A stretch of 64,000 bases of DNA from JAUSIF01 sp964620215 (GCA_964620215.1 CAZUJE010000002.1:1-64000); one strand, 5' to 3'; counted from the stretch's first letter, positions 8,293-17,509 are shown. Program-made: numbers and translations. Notes: generated by a model from the letters alone, not told the origin.

Positions 8293-9477
8293 CTAAAACG
8301 CGCAGACGCAGCTTTCCTTATGCGCGGCTGCAATCGTGCCGAGAACTTTTTCAATCGCATCGGTCAACGCCTGTCCCCGCTTGTTGGTTTCCTGTAGCCA
8401 GGCGGCCGTCTCGGCGAGTGAAAGCGTCTCCATCTGTTCGGCTTCCAGTTTTTTTCCACGCGCGATGGCGTTGCGCACGGTAGAGAGCAGCGTGAATACA
8501 TTGGCGCTATCGTCGATGCCTTCGATCTCCGCGGACTTTGCCAGCTGCAAAACAAGCGCGCGCACATCGGCGGACACCACGTCCTTTGAACTCAACCGCG
8601 CGGCGGTCATAGCAAAGGTGGATGCTTCTTTAAAGCCGTCGAGCCGCTTGGTGATTGGCTGCAAACCCTCGCGGTAACCGGCGATCTGATAATAGTTGTT
8701 CGCGCAAAGTCCCGGATGCGCGGGCTGGGTGGAATAGCTGTTCAGTTCCGAGACCCAGCGCTGGATCAGAAAGCGCATCCATTCGGTCGTCATCTGCATG
8801 TCGGCGGCGCCGCGAGCCGAAAGCGGCAGCGCGAGTCTCTCCGCTGTCAATATCTCTCCCTTGCGCGCATTCGTTAGCGGAAACGTGCGCCCACCAGGCA
8901 GCGTGGCATCGGGCTTCCGCATGGCGTCCGCGGTGTCGCGAACGTTCTGCAAAATTGCGGGCCGCAACACACCAAGTTTCTCGCGGAATGCTCCGGCGCA
9001 ATCGGCAACCAGGATGCTGGCGGAACCCGAGCCAATAATGTTTTCTCCCGCGCGCGCCTCAAGAACGATTGCCGCTTTGCTCGCGGGGAACGGGGCTTTC
9101 TCGACACGCAAGCGCAGCAGCCGTTCGACGCTGGCTCCCGGCTCCAGCTTTACAATTTCGCCGGAGATATTGCCGCTTTCAGCTTTCCAGTTCGGCTGGT
9201 TCTCGGCTTTAAATCCCTCGGCCTTCACGGATAAAATCAGCGGGCCAACGGCATCCTTCGTTTCATTGCGAACCGTCACCGCGAGGCTGATGTTTCCGCC
9301 GACGGGGATGGGTTTGTCTTTCGCCGCGCTGCCTTGCGGTGTGACCGTCAAAGTCAGTTTCGAACGTGATCCGAAAATCTGGCCAGCGGCGTCGTTGTTT
9401 TGCGTCAATACGGCGCAAACAATCACAGCGAAAACAAAGCCGGTGGCAGCGATACGGCTTCGCAGGAAAAAATGCAT
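8293..9477 (-). CDS. Secreted or membrane-anchored protein of unknown function
   Basis: The start at 9477 (MHFFLRSRIAATG) is preferred because it opens directly onto a signal peptide or anchor (IAATGFVFAVIVCAVLT). An upstream in-frame start at 9528 would put 17 polar residues before it. The 394-aa mature region begins with a beta-rich stretch of about 120 residues (LTLTVTPQGSAAKDKPIPVGGNISLAVTVRNETKDAVG) that reads like an Ig/DUF11-type domain. Downstream is a helical part with no motif I recognise, ending in CVCAF. It lies downstream of the AsmA gene on the same strand with a gap of 108 bases, so co-transcription is plausible. No function is assigned. Confidence 0.75.
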   Translation of the reverse strand: MHFFLRSRIAATGFVFAVIVCAVLTQNNDAAGQIFGSRSKLTLTVTPQGSAAKDKPIPVGGNISLAVTVRNETKDAVGPLILSVKAEGFKAENQPNWKAESGNISGEIVKLEPGASVERLLRLRVEKAPFPASKAAIVLEARAGENIIGSGSASILVADCAGAFREKLGVLRPAILQNVRDTADAMRKPDATLPGGRTFPLTNARKGEILTAERLALPLSARGAADMQMTTEWMRFLIQRWVSELNSYSTQPAHPGLCANNYYQIAGYREGLQPITKRLDGFKEASTFAMTAARLSSKDVVSADVRALVLQLAKSAEIEGIDDSANVFTLLSTVRNAIARGKKLEAEQMETLSLAETAAWLQETNKRGQALTDAIEKVLGTIAAAHKESCVCAF

Positions 9478-9585
9478 GGAAAAATCAGGCGGCTGGATCA
9501 CGTTGGCGGGAATCTGTTGGAGCCACAATGCAATCCTGTTTTCGCTTCCGCAAGTAGCTGACGTGAACTTGATTACAGAAGCAGA

Positions 9586-11529
9586 TCAGGGATTGGACCG
9601 GGTTTCAGAGGCGGGAACTTTGGCCGCTTTTTCAGAGCCGTAATTCGGGGCCACCCACACGGGTTCAACCAGCGGGGCCGACTGCCGCTCGCGTTCAGCC
9701 TGCTGCTTCCTCACTGCTTCGAGCAATGGAGCCGCGGCACCCGAGCGCTGAATCAACGAAGCCGCGTCTGGCAGAAGATAGGGCCGTTCCCACGATCCTT
9801 GCACCACGAACGGCATGTCAAAGGCCGGAGACGAAGCGGCGGCAGCGGGGCGAACCAGACTAGCGGTGCCGCGGAGTTCCAGATCGCGATGGACGATGGA
9901 AGTCTCGCCCGAGACACGCACACGGATCAACTGGTTCTCGACATTGGCCTCTTCCACCTTGGCTCTTCCGTTCTCGATCGCGAGTTTCGCGGTCAGCTTG
10001 TCGAATGTGGTGCGCCCGCCGGCGAGATCGGGCGTACCCGACAAGGGTTTCCGCTCCAGCCTGCGCAGCACCTGCTCCACATTGATGCCGTTCAGAACGC
10101 CCTGCGAGGCGGTCAAATTCACGCGGCCGGAAAGATTCCGGACCATCGCGTCCACGTGCGGGCCGCTGCCTTCAAGCGCCAGATCCAGCGCGCCCTTGCC
10201 TTCGATGCGGCGAAGACCGGTAATTTCTCCGATGCCGCGTTCCAGATCGAAGTCCACAATATTCGTCTCGATTTTCAAAAGCGGCTCGCCTCCGGGACCA
10301 GGTCCGATCGCCGCGCGTCCGCGCAGCTTGCCGCCGTAAATTCCTGCTTCGCCGACGGATACGGCCAGTTGTCCGCTTTTCAATGTGACGGAGGCGGCCA
10401 CCGGCGACGCGGAAATTTTTCCAAGCACGATTTTCTTCGACGACAAACGCAGGTCGAGATCGAAGGCATTGAGCTGGCCCAGTTCGATGGGATTCCGGCT
10501 CCAGTTGCGGCCGTCGTCGGAATTGACCGCGATGTTGCGTGTGTAGGGCGTGTAATCGGCGCTGTCGCTTGCGAGCGTCGCTTGCAGCGAGGTACGGCCG
10601 GCTTCGCGCTTGACCGTAAGCCCGCCTTCCGAGCGGTTGCCGTCGAGATCGAGCGAAAGACCGGTCAACGTGAATGCGCTGGGCGTGAGGGCGGCCTGCG
10701 CTTTCAGTTTCAGTGGACCGAAGCCTCCGCTGGTAAGCGGCGTCACCGGAATCAGCGCAAGAACTTTGCGCAAGGATGGAGAGTCGGCGGCAAACGAGCC
10801 TTCGGCGAATACGCCGTTGTTGACCCGGAGATTGCCTTCAAACGCCCCTTTCAGGAGTTCGGATTCGAAGCGCAGGCGAAAACCGCTGTTCGCACCCTTG
10901 TTCAATTGAACGATGTCGCCGATGGAAAGCGTCAGCTCGGTTGGCACCGACTGCCAGTTGAAAGTACCCGCCGCCGTCATGCCCGAGCCAATCCAGGCGA
11001 TCGAAGCATCGACATTCGTGAAAATTTCCGTCCGGTCCGGATTGACGCCGCGCAATTCGACATAGCCGTCCACGATGCGAAGCTCGGGCGGAGAAATGTC
11101 GTCACGGCGGCCGGCGCTGGGCGCGCGCAGCGGCAATCCGAGAATGGCAAAACCCGTCTCGCGCGATTCGATGGAAAACCGCGGGCGCTCGAAATTAAGT
11201 GACGAAATCTGCACGTCGCCTGCGAGCAATGGCAGCAACCTCACGGTCGCCACCACGGAGCCCGCGCTGAAGCCCGGGGCGGACCCATGATCGAGCACGA
11301 CGCTTTCAAGGCGTATGGCGGGCCGGGGAAAAACCGAAAGCTGCGCGTTCCCCTCGATGCGCGGCACGATTCCGGTCGCCGCGATCAGGGAACGGCTGAC
11401 GGCGCCGCGCACCGCCTGTTCCGATACAAAATGCGGCACCACGAACAATGCGCCGGCCAGCACAAAAAGCATTGCCATCGCGGCAAGGCCGATGCGTTTG
11501 TGACGGGACCATACGCTTACATCAAACAT
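9586..11529 (-). CDS. AsmA family protein
   Basis: About 647 aa from the ATG at 11529 (MFDVSVWSRHKRIG). Upstream in-frame starts add a polar stretch before the membrane anchor and are less likely. One N-terminal transmembrane span (GLAAMAMLFVLAGALFVV) is followed by the AsmA N-terminal pattern (GIVPRIEGNAQLSVFPRPAIRLESVVL) and long beta-strand repeats. The C-terminal AsmA-2 block includes LSGRVNLTASQGVLNGINVEQVLRRLER. AsmA-like proteins are periplasmic, bridge-like and linked to outer-membrane lipid homeostasis. The role here is inferred from the family. It is divergent from the acetoacetyl-CoA synthetase gene. Confidence 0.88.
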   Translation of the reverse strand: MFDVSVWSRHKRIGLAAMAMLFVLAGALFVVPHFVSEQAVRGAVSRSLIAATGIVPRIEGNAQLSVFPRPAIRLESVVLDHGSAPGFSAGSVVATVRLLPLLAGDVQISSLNFERPRFSIESRETGFAILGLPLRAPSAGRRDDISPPELRIVDGYVELRGVNPDRTEIFTNVDASIAWIGSGMTAAGTFNWQSVPTELTLSIGDIVQLNKGANSGFRLRFESELLKGAFEGNLRVNNGVFAEGSFAADSPSLRKVLALIPVTPLTSGGFGPLKLKAQAALTPSAFTLTGLSLDLDGNRSEGGLTVKREAGRTSLQATLASDSADYTPYTRNIAVNSDDGRNWSRNPIELGQLNAFDLDLRLSSKKIVLGKISASPVAASVTLKSGQLAVSVGEAGIYGGKLRGRAAIGPGPGGEPLLKIETNIVDFDLERGIGEITGLRRIEGKGALDLALEGSGPHVDAMVRNLSGRVNLTASQGVLNGINVEQVLRRLERKPLSGTPDLAGGRTTFDKLTAKLAIENGRAKVEEANVENQLIRVRVSGETSIVHRDLELRGTASLVRPAAAASSPAFDMPFVVQGSWERPYLLPDAASLIQRSGAAAPLLEAVRKQQAERERQSAPLVEPVWVAPNYGSEKAAKVPASETRSNP

Positions 11530-11718
11530 CGTGGTGCAGGACCGGTTCGGTTTTGTGAACTTTGCGGCGAAAACTGTGCCTGTCCGGCCGCCTGAGCGGG
11601 GGACCATTCTTCCGGCGTATGTCCCTTTCATGACCTGACACGGCAGGCCGGAATCGGTATGAATCCGGGATCGGAAAGACCTTCGGATTCATCATTCAAT
11701 CGGTACGTGAAATATCCC

Positions 11719-13680
11719 ATGCCGGACAAGACCGGGCAACTGCTTTGGACACCTAATCCCGCACAGGTAGCCGCCAGTGAAATGAGCCGCTTCCACGAGG
11801 AAGCGAACCGCCGTTTCGGGCTGAAGCTTGCCGGCTACCGTGAGCTGCACGGCTGGTCTGTGTCGCACAGGCCCGAATTCTGGAACTTGATCTGGGATTA
11901 TTGCGGGGTCATCGGCGAGAAGGGCGGCCGCCTGCTGGAACACCCCGACCGTATGCCGGGCGCGAAATTCTTTCCCGATGCGAAAATAAATTTCGCGGAA
12001 AATCTGCTGCGCGGCGGCGAGGGCGACGCGATCCTGTTTCGCGGCGAGGACAAAGTCTCGCGCCGGATGGGCCATCGCGCGCTGAGTGAATTGGTTTCAC
12101 GTATGCAGCAGGCGCTGGCCGCGGCGGGCGTTGCGAAGGGGGACCGCGTTGCGGCCATGCTGCCGAATTTGCCGGAAGCGGTCGCGCTGATGCTAGCGGT
12201 CACTTCCATCGGCGCGATTTTTTCCTCCTGCTCCCCGGATTTCGGCGAGCGTGGCGTACTCGACCGTTTCGGTCAGATCGAGCCGAAGGTTTTTGTCTCG
12301 GCCGACGGCTACTGGTACGCGGGCAAGCGCATCTCGATTGCCAAAAAGCTGGAAGCAATCGCTTCGAAGCTTCCATCCGCGCAAAAGATCGTCATCGTCC
12401 CTTATCTCGGTGAGGCCGATGCGGTGGCGAAAAAACTGCCGCGCGGAATCACGCTTGATGGCTTTCTCGAACAGTTTTCACCGAAGCCCGTAACCTTCGA
12501 GCGGCTTCCGTTCGATCATCCCGTCTATATTCTGTTTTCGTCAGGCACGACCGGCGTGCCGAAATGTATCGTGCATGGTGCAGGCGGAACGCTGCTGCAA
12601 CATCTGAAAGAGCACCGGCTGCATTGTGGGCTGATGCCCGGCGAACGGCTGTTCTACTTCACGACGCTTGGCTGGATGATGTGGAACTGGCTGGTATCCG
12701 GCTTGAGCTGCGGCGCCACGCTCTGCCTGTTCGACGGTTCTCCGTTTCACCCTGTGCCGGACGTCCTGTTCAATTACGCGCAGGATGAAAGATTCAACAT
12801 CTTCGGCACATCGGCGAAATATATCGACGCGGCAAAGAAAGCCGGTGTCGAGCCGATACGGACTCATAAATTGCCTTTGATGCGGATGATGATTTCGACT
12901 GGCTCGCCGCTGGTTCCGGAAAGTTTTGAATACGTCTATCGCTCGATTAAATCCGATTTGCATCTCGCCTCGATTTCCGGAGGAACCGATATCGTTTCGA
13001 GCTTTGTGCTCGGCGATCCCACTTCGCCGGTCTGGAAGGGAGAGATCCAGGCGCCCGGCCTCGGCATGGCGGTGGATGTCTGGTCGGAGGATGGCAAACG
13101 GATGGCGAGCGGCCGTGGCGAGTTGGTCTGCACGAAACCGTTCCCGTCGATGCCCGTGATGTTCTGGTCCGATCCGGACGGCAAGAAATACAGCGCCGCT
13201 TATTTCGAACGCTTCCCAGGTATCTGGCACCACGGTGATTTCGCCGAATGGACCGGGCATGGCGGCATCATCATCCATGGCCGTTCGGACGCGACGCTGA
13301 ACCCGCAAGGGGTCCGCATCGGCACCGCCGAGATTTACGCGCAGGTCGAACAGATTCCCGATGTGGTGGAGTCGATCGCAATTGGACAGGAATGGGACGG
13401 CGATGTGCGGATCGTGCTGTTCGTGCGCTTGCGCGAAGGTGTTTCGCTCGATGCAGCGCTGGCAGACAAAATCAAGAAGCAAATTCGGGAAGGCGCATCT
13501 CCGCGCCATGTGCCCGCGAAGATCGTGGCGGTCGCCGATATTCCGCGCACGCGCTCGGGCAAGATCACCGAAATCGCCGTGCGTGAGATCGTGCATGGCC
13601 GCGCCGTGAAAAATACCGAGGCGCTCGCCAATCCGGAATCGCTCGATCTTTACAAGAACATTCCTTCGCTCGCTTCTTAG
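11719..13680 (+). CDS. Acetoacetyl-CoA synthetase
   Basis: Adenylate-forming ligase that activates acetoacetate to acetoacetyl-CoA, used in ketone-body or PHB-derived acetoacetate recycling. The start MPDKTGQLLWTPNP at 11719 matches the usual N-terminus of the family; an alternative ATG at 11659 would add 20 residues. The HGWSVSHRPEFWNLIWDY segment separates it from acetyl-CoA synthetases. The AMP-binding loop reads FSSGTTGVPKCIVHGAGG (about residues 274-291), and the catalytic Lys region near the C-terminus is TRSGKITEIAVREIVHG. Two phasin genes in the same segment suggest that this organism stores PHB. It ends 4 bases into the convergent permease gene. Confidence 0.92.
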   Translation: MPDKTGQLLWTPNPAQVAASEMSRFHEEANRRFGLKLAGYRELHGWSVSHRPEFWNLIWDYCGVIGEKGGRLLEHPDRMPGAKFFPDAKINFAENLLRGGEGDAILFRGEDKVSRRMGHRALSELVSRMQQALAAAGVAKGDRVAAMLPNLPEAVALMLAVTSIGAIFSSCSPDFGERGVLDRFGQIEPKVFVSADGYWYAGKRISIAKKLEAIASKLPSAQKIVIVPYLGEADAVAKKLPRGITLDGFLEQFSPKPVTFERLPFDHPVYILFSSGTTGVPKCIVHGAGGTLLQHLKEHRLHCGLMPGERLFYFTTLGWMMWNWLVSGLSCGATLCLFDGSPFHPVPDVLFNYAQDERFNIFGTSAKYIDAAKKAGVEPIRTHKLPLMRMMISTGSPLVPESFEYVYRSIKSDLHLASISGGTDIVSSFVLGDPTSPVWKGEIQAPGLGMAVDVWSEDGKRMASGRGELVCTKPFPSMPVMFWSDPDGKKYSAAYFERFPGIWHHGDFAEWTGHGGIIIHGRSDATLNPQGVRIGTAEIYAQVEQIPDVVESIAIGQEWDGDVRIVLFVRLREGVSLDAALADKIKKQIREGASPRHVPAKIVAVADIPRTRSGKITEIAVREIVHGRAVKNTEALANPESLDLYKNIPSLAS

Positions 13681-15374
13681 GCCACGCTGCCGCCGGTGCG
13701 TCCGCTGAGGACGAGCAACGGCCTGCTCATGCGCGCGAGCAGCAAGACAGGACCAAGACCTGCGAGCACGATCAGCAAAGCAGCCACGGCGCCGTCCTCG
13801 TAGGTGCCGCGCGAGGCTTCGGCATAGATATGCGTGGAAAGCGTTTCAAAACCGAATGGACGCAATAAAAGCGTCGCCGGCAGTTCCTTCATGCAATCCA
13901 CGAAAACCAGAATTGCAGCCGCGCCCAGCGCAGGTCCGAGTAACGGCAGATGCACGCGCCGTACCGTGCCGAATGTCGTTTCGCCAAGATTACGGGAAGC
14001 GGCGTCGAGATTGAGGGAAATCTTCGCGAAGCCCGCTTCGATTCCACCCGCTGAAATCGTGAGAAAGCGGATCACATAGGCAAGCACGAGCGCGGCACCA
14101 GAACCGGAAATAAGCAGGCCCGTGCCAATACCAAACCAATCCTTCGAAATTCCATCGATGAAATTGTCGAATGTCGCGAGCGGCGTCAGCAGGCCGACCG
14201 CCAGCACCGTGCCGGGGATCGCGTAGCCAAGACTTGCAATGCGCGTTGCGGTGATGGCGGTGCCAGTGCGATCCAGCCTGACCGCGTAAGCGAGAACAGT
14301 CCCAAGCGCGATGGCGACGGCGGTCGCGGCGGCGGCGAACATCACGCTGTTCCGCGTTTCAATCAGTAGATTCGGCGAGAGGCCAAATTGCGCGACGCGA
14401 GCCCACGCTTCATGCGCGAGGTGCGCGGCGGGGATGACAAATCCCGCGAGCAGCGGAAACAGGCAGGCCGCGAAGGCGCCGAATGCGTAAAGCCCGTTTA
14501 ATTGAAGCGGGGATGGCGGATGCATTTTCCGGGTACCGGTGGAAAAACGCTGATGCCGCCGCGCCCAGCGCTCCGTCAGCACCAGCAGCACAACCGTCGC
14601 CAGCATGAACAGCGCGATCTGCGCCGCGCCCGGCAGGCTCGAACGGTTCAGCCAGGTCGCGTAGATCGAAACGGTCAATGTGCGAACGCCGAGAAACTCG
14701 GAAGCGCCAATGTCATTGAGCGCTTCCAGCATGGCCAGCGTTGCGCCGATCACGATCGCAGGGCGGGCGAGGGGAAGCGCCACGCGAAAGAAAGTCCGCG
14801 CGCCGCCCGCGCCCAGGGTTCGCGCCACTTCCAGCACCGACGCCGACTGCATCAGAAACAGCGCGCGCGCCGGTAGATAGACATAGGGGTAAAGCACGAA
14901 GGACAGGAGCAGGATGCAGCCTGTCAATGAGCGCACGTCCGGCAGCGAAAATCCGCGCGGGTCGCTAATTCCCAGCATCGCGCGGATCGCGGTTTGAATC
15001 GGCCCGAGTGGATGCAGCACATCAAGATAGGCAAATGCGACGATGTAGGTAGGCACCGCGAGCGGGAGCAGAAGCGCCCAGTCGAAAAAGCCGCGCCCGG
15101 GAAAGCGGCAGGCAGTGACAAGCCAGGCAGTTCCCGTGCCGATCACGAATGTAAGAAAACCGACGCCGAGCAGGAGCGCCGCGGTTTGCTGCAAGGCGAA
15201 CGGCAGGACATAGGCCGCAAGATGCGGCCACAGATCGCCGGAGCCTTCGAGTGCGATGAGGATAAGCGCCGCCACCGGCGCCAGCACCATTGCCGCGATC
15301 AGCAGCGCGGAGATAGTCCAGCCGTAACCGTCGCTGGTTCGTGCCGCACGTAGATGGGTGCGTATGGCGTGCAT
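13677..15374 (-). CDS. Iron(III) ABC transporter permease, double-domain FbpB/ThiP type
   Basis: 565-aa inner-membrane permease with two fused binding-protein-dependent transport domains, as in FbpB/AfuB/SfuB. About 12 hydrophobic segments can be read. Both halves carry an EAA-type cytoplasmic loop, LEVARTLGAGGARTFFRVALPLARPAI and LDAASRNLGETTFGTVRRVHLPLLGPAL. It lies 53 bases downstream of the substrate-binding protein gene on the same strand, separated by a GC-rich hairpin. No ATPase subunit is found in this window, so it must be encoded elsewhere. An iron substrate is inferred from the binding protein and the neighbouring iron-storage genes. Confidence 0.9.
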   Translation of the reverse strand: MHAIRTHLRAARTSDGYGWTISALLIAAMVLAPVAALILIALEGSGDLWPHLAAYVLPFALQQTAALLLGVGFLTFVIGTGTAWLVTACRFPGRGFFDWALLLPLAVPTYIVAFAYLDVLHPLGPIQTAIRAMLGISDPRGFSLPDVRSLTGCILLLSFVLYPYVYLPARALFLMQSASVLEVARTLGAGGARTFFRVALPLARPAIVIGATLAMLEALNDIGASEFLGVRTLTVSIYATWLNRSSLPGAAQIALFMLATVVLLVLTERWARRHQRFSTGTRKMHPPSPLQLNGLYAFGAFAACLFPLLAGFVIPAAHLAHEAWARVAQFGLSPNLLIETRNSVMFAAAATAVAIALGTVLAYAVRLDRTGTAITATRIASLGYAIPGTVLAVGLLTPLATFDNFIDGISKDWFGIGTGLLISGSGAALVLAYVIRFLTISAGGIEAGFAKISLNLDAASRNLGETTFGTVRRVHLPLLGPALGAAAILVFVDCMKELPATLLLRPFGFETLSTHIYAEASRGTYEDGAVAALLIVLAGLGPVLLLARMSRPLLVLSGRTGGSVA

Positions 15375-15383
15375 GAAGGAAAC

Positions 15384-15418
15384 GCGGCGGGCCCAGGAAC
15401 TACCCTAGAACCCGCCGC
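15384..15418 (-). other. Intercistronic hairpin between binding protein and permease genes
   Basis: A perfect 8-bp inverted repeat (GCGGCGGG at 15384-15391 and CCCGCCGC at 15411-15418) with a 19-nt loop lies in the 53-bp gap. It is not followed by a T run, so it is not a classic terminator. Such hairpins commonly stabilise the upstream mRNA or dampen read-through, giving more binding protein than permease. That role is an inference. Confidence 0.55.
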
Positions 15419-15427
15419 AAGTTTCGA

Positions 15428-16456
15428 TTACTGGTCGAAGCCAACCTTATCGATCAACTCGCTCGCCTGCTTGCGAGCCTTGGCGATGGCGCGGATGTCG
15501 GTGGTGTCCGACTTCAAAGTGCCAAGCGCCTCGATGATCGGATCGTTCTTCGCGCCCGAGCGCACCGGATATTCGTAGTTCACCTGCGCGTAGAGCGACT
15601 GGGCGTCGTTGGAGACGAGATATTCCAGGAGCTTGATGGCATTCGCCTTGTTCGGTGAGTTCTTCGCCACCGCGGCGCCCGAAATGTTCACATGCGTGCC
15701 GCCGCCCTGAAAGGTAGGCAGGATCACGTTGATCGCCTCGCCCCACTTCTTGTGATCTTCGCTTGCTTTCGCTCCGCGCATCAGGCCGACATAATAAGAA
15801 TTGCCGATGCCGATGTCGCAGATGCCGCCGAGAATGTCGCGGGCGACTTCGCGGTCGCCGCCGGCAGGCTTGCGGGCGAGGTTTGCCTTGATGCCCTTCA
15901 GCCATTCTTCGGTTTTTGCTTCGCCGTTGCGGACGAGGAAGGCCGCGGTCAGCGCGGTGTTGTAGGGATGCTGGCCGGAGCGGATGCAGATCTTGCCCTT
16001 CCACTTCGGGTCGGCGAGTCCCTCATAGGTGATCGCCGTATCTTTCACGCGCTCTTTCGAAGCGTAAACAAGCCGGCCACGCAGCGAGAGCGCGTACCAT
16101 TGTCCTTGAGGATCACGCAGATGCGCCGGTACCGCCGAAGCAAGCGCCTCCGAAGTGACGGGCTGCGTGATGCCCTGGTCAACCGCATCGATCAGGTTGC
16201 CGAGATCGACGGTCATCAGCACGTCGGCGGGAGAATTCGCTCCTTCCGCCTGAACGCGCTGGGCAAGGCCATCCTTGATGAAGATCGCGTTGACCTTGAT
16301 TTTGGTGTCCTTGGTGAAGGCGTCGAGCATCGGCTGGATCAATCCAGGCTCGCGCGTCGTGTAGAGATTCACTTCCTGCGCGCTCACAGCCGGTACGGCC
16401 GAAGCAGCCAGCAGCGCGGCCAATGCAATCGCGCGGGATCGGATCGTGAAATTCAT
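15428..16456 (-). CDS. Fe(3+) ABC transporter substrate-binding protein (FbpA-like)
   Basis: 342-aa periplasmic binding protein. The start at 16456 (MNFTIRSRAIALAALLAASAV) is chosen because GGAGG lies 7 bases upstream and it begins a clear signal peptide cut after VSAQ. An in-frame upstream start at 16516 lacks both. Family features are VNLYTTREPGLIQPMLDAF, VLMTVDLGNL, and the tyrosine pair in GIGNSYYVGLM that coordinates Fe3+ in FbpA-like proteins. It is followed by its permease and preceded by bacterioferritin on the same strand. A 25-bp palindrome upstream could be its iron-responsive operator. Confidence 0.93.
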   Translation of the reverse strand: MNFTIRSRAIALAALLAASAVPAVSAQEVNLYTTREPGLIQPMLDAFTKDTKIKVNAIFIKDGLAQRVQAEGANSPADVLMTVDLGNLIDAVDQGITQPVTSEALASAVPAHLRDPQGQWYALSLRGRLVYASKERVKDTAITYEGLADPKWKGKICIRSGQHPYNTALTAAFLVRNGEAKTEEWLKGIKANLARKPAGGDREVARDILGGICDIGIGNSYYVGLMRGAKASEDHKKWGEAINVILPTFQGGGTHVNISGAAVAKNSPNKANAIKLLEYLVSNDAQSLYAQVNYEYPVRSGAKNDPIIEALGTLKSDTTDIRAIAKARKQASELIDKVGFDQ

Positions 16457-16582
16457 TGTTTTTCCTCCAAGCGGGTATCGGGCTAACGGCGGATAAAAAG
16501 CCCGTAGCCTCTTCACTCAGACTTACGGAGAGGGAACCCCGCGCGTCAATGAAATCAGCCGTGAAATCAATAAGTTAGATTT

Positions 16583-16607
16583 AATCCAAACTGCTTTTGT
16601 TTGGATT
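16583..16607. promoter_or_regulatory. 25-bp perfect palindrome upstream of the iron-binding protein gene
   Basis: AATCCAAAC, a 7-nt T-rich spacer and GTTTGGATT form a perfect 9+9 inverted repeat about 130 bases before the fbpA-like start, in an AT-rich intergenic stretch. No T run follows on either strand, and bfr has its own terminator-like hairpin nearer its stop. An operator for a dimeric regulator is therefore the better reading. It does not match the Irr box consensus; the regulator is unknown. Confidence 0.5.
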
Positions 16608-16609
16608 GA

Positions 16610-16656
16610 TTCAAAACCACAAAGCAAAGCGCCCGCACGGCGAAACCGGCGGGCGC
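16610..16656 (-). terminator. Probable rho-independent terminator of bfr
   Basis: On the minus strand GCGCCCGC-CGG, a TTTCG loop and CCG-T-GCGGGCGC form an 11-bp stem with one bulged base. It is followed by TTTGCTTTGTGGTTTT. It starts 27 bases after the bfr stop, which fits termination of bfr before the iron transporter operon. The T tail is interrupted, so some read-through is likely. Confidence 0.65.
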
Positions 16657-16682
16657 AAATTCAAAGGCGGAAAGCGAAGCGA

Positions 16683-17165
16683 TCAGTCTTCGTTTAACTC
16701 GCCGATATGTTTCTGCGAGTAGAGTTCCAGGCCGACTTTCTTTACGAGATCGAGCTGGGTCTCGAGGAAGTCGATATGGCCTTCCTCATCCGTCATCAAT
16801 TCCTGAAACAGAATCTCGGACGGGAAATCCTTCACCGAGCGGCAATAGGCTGCGGCTTCCTGATAGAGGGCGCGCGCGTCGAATTCAGCAGCGAGGTCGG
16901 AATCCAGTACTTCCTTCACGTTCTGGCCGATGCGGAGCGGGTCCAGCACCTGCATATTGGGGAAGCCTTCGAGGAACAGGATACGGTCCACGAAGCGGTC
17001 CGCATGGTGCATTTCCTCGATCGATTCCTTCTTCCACTTCTTCGCCAGATCCTTGAAGCCCCAATTGTCGAGCATCCGGTAATGCAGCCAGTACTGGTTG
17101 ATGGCCGTGAGTTCCGAACGCAGGCCGCGATTGAGATAATCAATGACTTTGGGATCGCCCTTCAT
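16683..17165 (-). CDS. bfr: Bacterioferritin
   Basis: 160-aa subunit of the 24-mer haem-containing iron-storage protein. All key residues are in place: ferroxidase ligands E18, E51 and H54, and the haem-ligating methionine M52 in SIEEMHHADRF. The second half holds the matching EEGHIDFLETQLDL site. Bfr oxidises Fe2+ and stores it as a ferric mineral; release needs Bfd, encoded just upstream on the same strand. A candidate Irr box lies about 50 bases before the start, consistent with repression under iron limitation as known for bfr in Hyphomicrobiales. Confidence 0.97.
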   Translation of the reverse strand: MKGDPKVIDYLNRGLRSELTAINQYWLHYRMLDNWGFKDLAKKWKKESIEEMHHADRFVDRILFLEGFPNMQVLDPLRIGQNVKEVLDSDLAAEFDARALYQEAAAYCRSVKDFPSEILFQELMTDEEGHIDFLETQLDLVKKVGLELYSQKHIGELNED

Positions 17166-17211
17166 GGCTTTCTCTCTTGAATTGCTGGCTTCAATGGTGA
17201 TCTAAGGCTGA

Positions 17212-17228
17212 TTTAGAATTATTCAAAT
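17212..17228. promoter_or_regulatory. Candidate Irr (ICE) box upstream of bfr
   Basis: TTTAGAA-TTA-TTCAAAT matches the palindromic ICE motif TTTAGAA-NNN-TTCTAAA of rhizobial Irr at 12 of 14 defined positions. It is 47-63 bases before the bfr start, a suitable place for a repressor. In Hyphomicrobiales Irr represses iron-storage genes when iron is scarce. The match was made by eye from the remembered consensus. Confidence 0.6.
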
Positions 17229-17281
17229 AAGAAGTCCAGCGCCCCGGCGCCGGTTCCAAATTCCAGTCAGGATCAGGAGAA

Positions 17282-17509
17282 TTATTCCGCTGCGGTCAGT
17301 TTGGTGGCGGGGCAGGCAGCCGGGCATGTGTTGCAGGCGCTGCCAACGGCTTCATTCATGATCGCGCGGATGGTGCGGGCGCAGCGTCCGCATTGCGGGC
17401 TGCAACCGAGGCAACGGTAAACTTCAATGGTCGTGCGCGGACCGCTTTCCGCGGAGCATGTCTCGCGTACTTGCGTGTCTGAAAGGACGTTACACGAACA
17501 GACGATCAT
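17282..17509 (-). CDS. bfd: Bacterioferritin-associated ferredoxin (Bfd)
   Basis: 75-aa [2Fe-2S] protein that reduces the bacterioferritin mineral core so that Fe2+ can be released. The ligand pattern Cys4-x-Cys6 near the N-terminus (MIVCSCN) and Cys40-x2-Cys43 (QCGRC) is complete. Extra cysteines (C33, C36, and CNTCPAAC at the C-terminus) go beyond the minimal set. It lies 116 bases upstream of bfr on the same strand, and a second Irr-like half site with a small palindrome lies before its start. Close linkage to bfr is typical. Confidence 0.94.
   Translation of the reverse strand: MIVCSCNVLSDTQVRETCSAESGPRTTIEVYRCLGCSPQCGRCARTIRAIMNEAVGSACNTCPAACPATKLTAAE

Noticed and set aside
9799..11202. 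467-codon plus-strand frame over asmA
   Set aside because: Antisense to a gene with a clear AsmA anchor and domain; no ribosome site or family match.
16583..16607. Reading the 25-bp palindrome as a bfr terminator
   Set aside because: No T run follows on either strand, and a better hairpin with a T-rich tail lies closer to the bfr stop (16629-16656).
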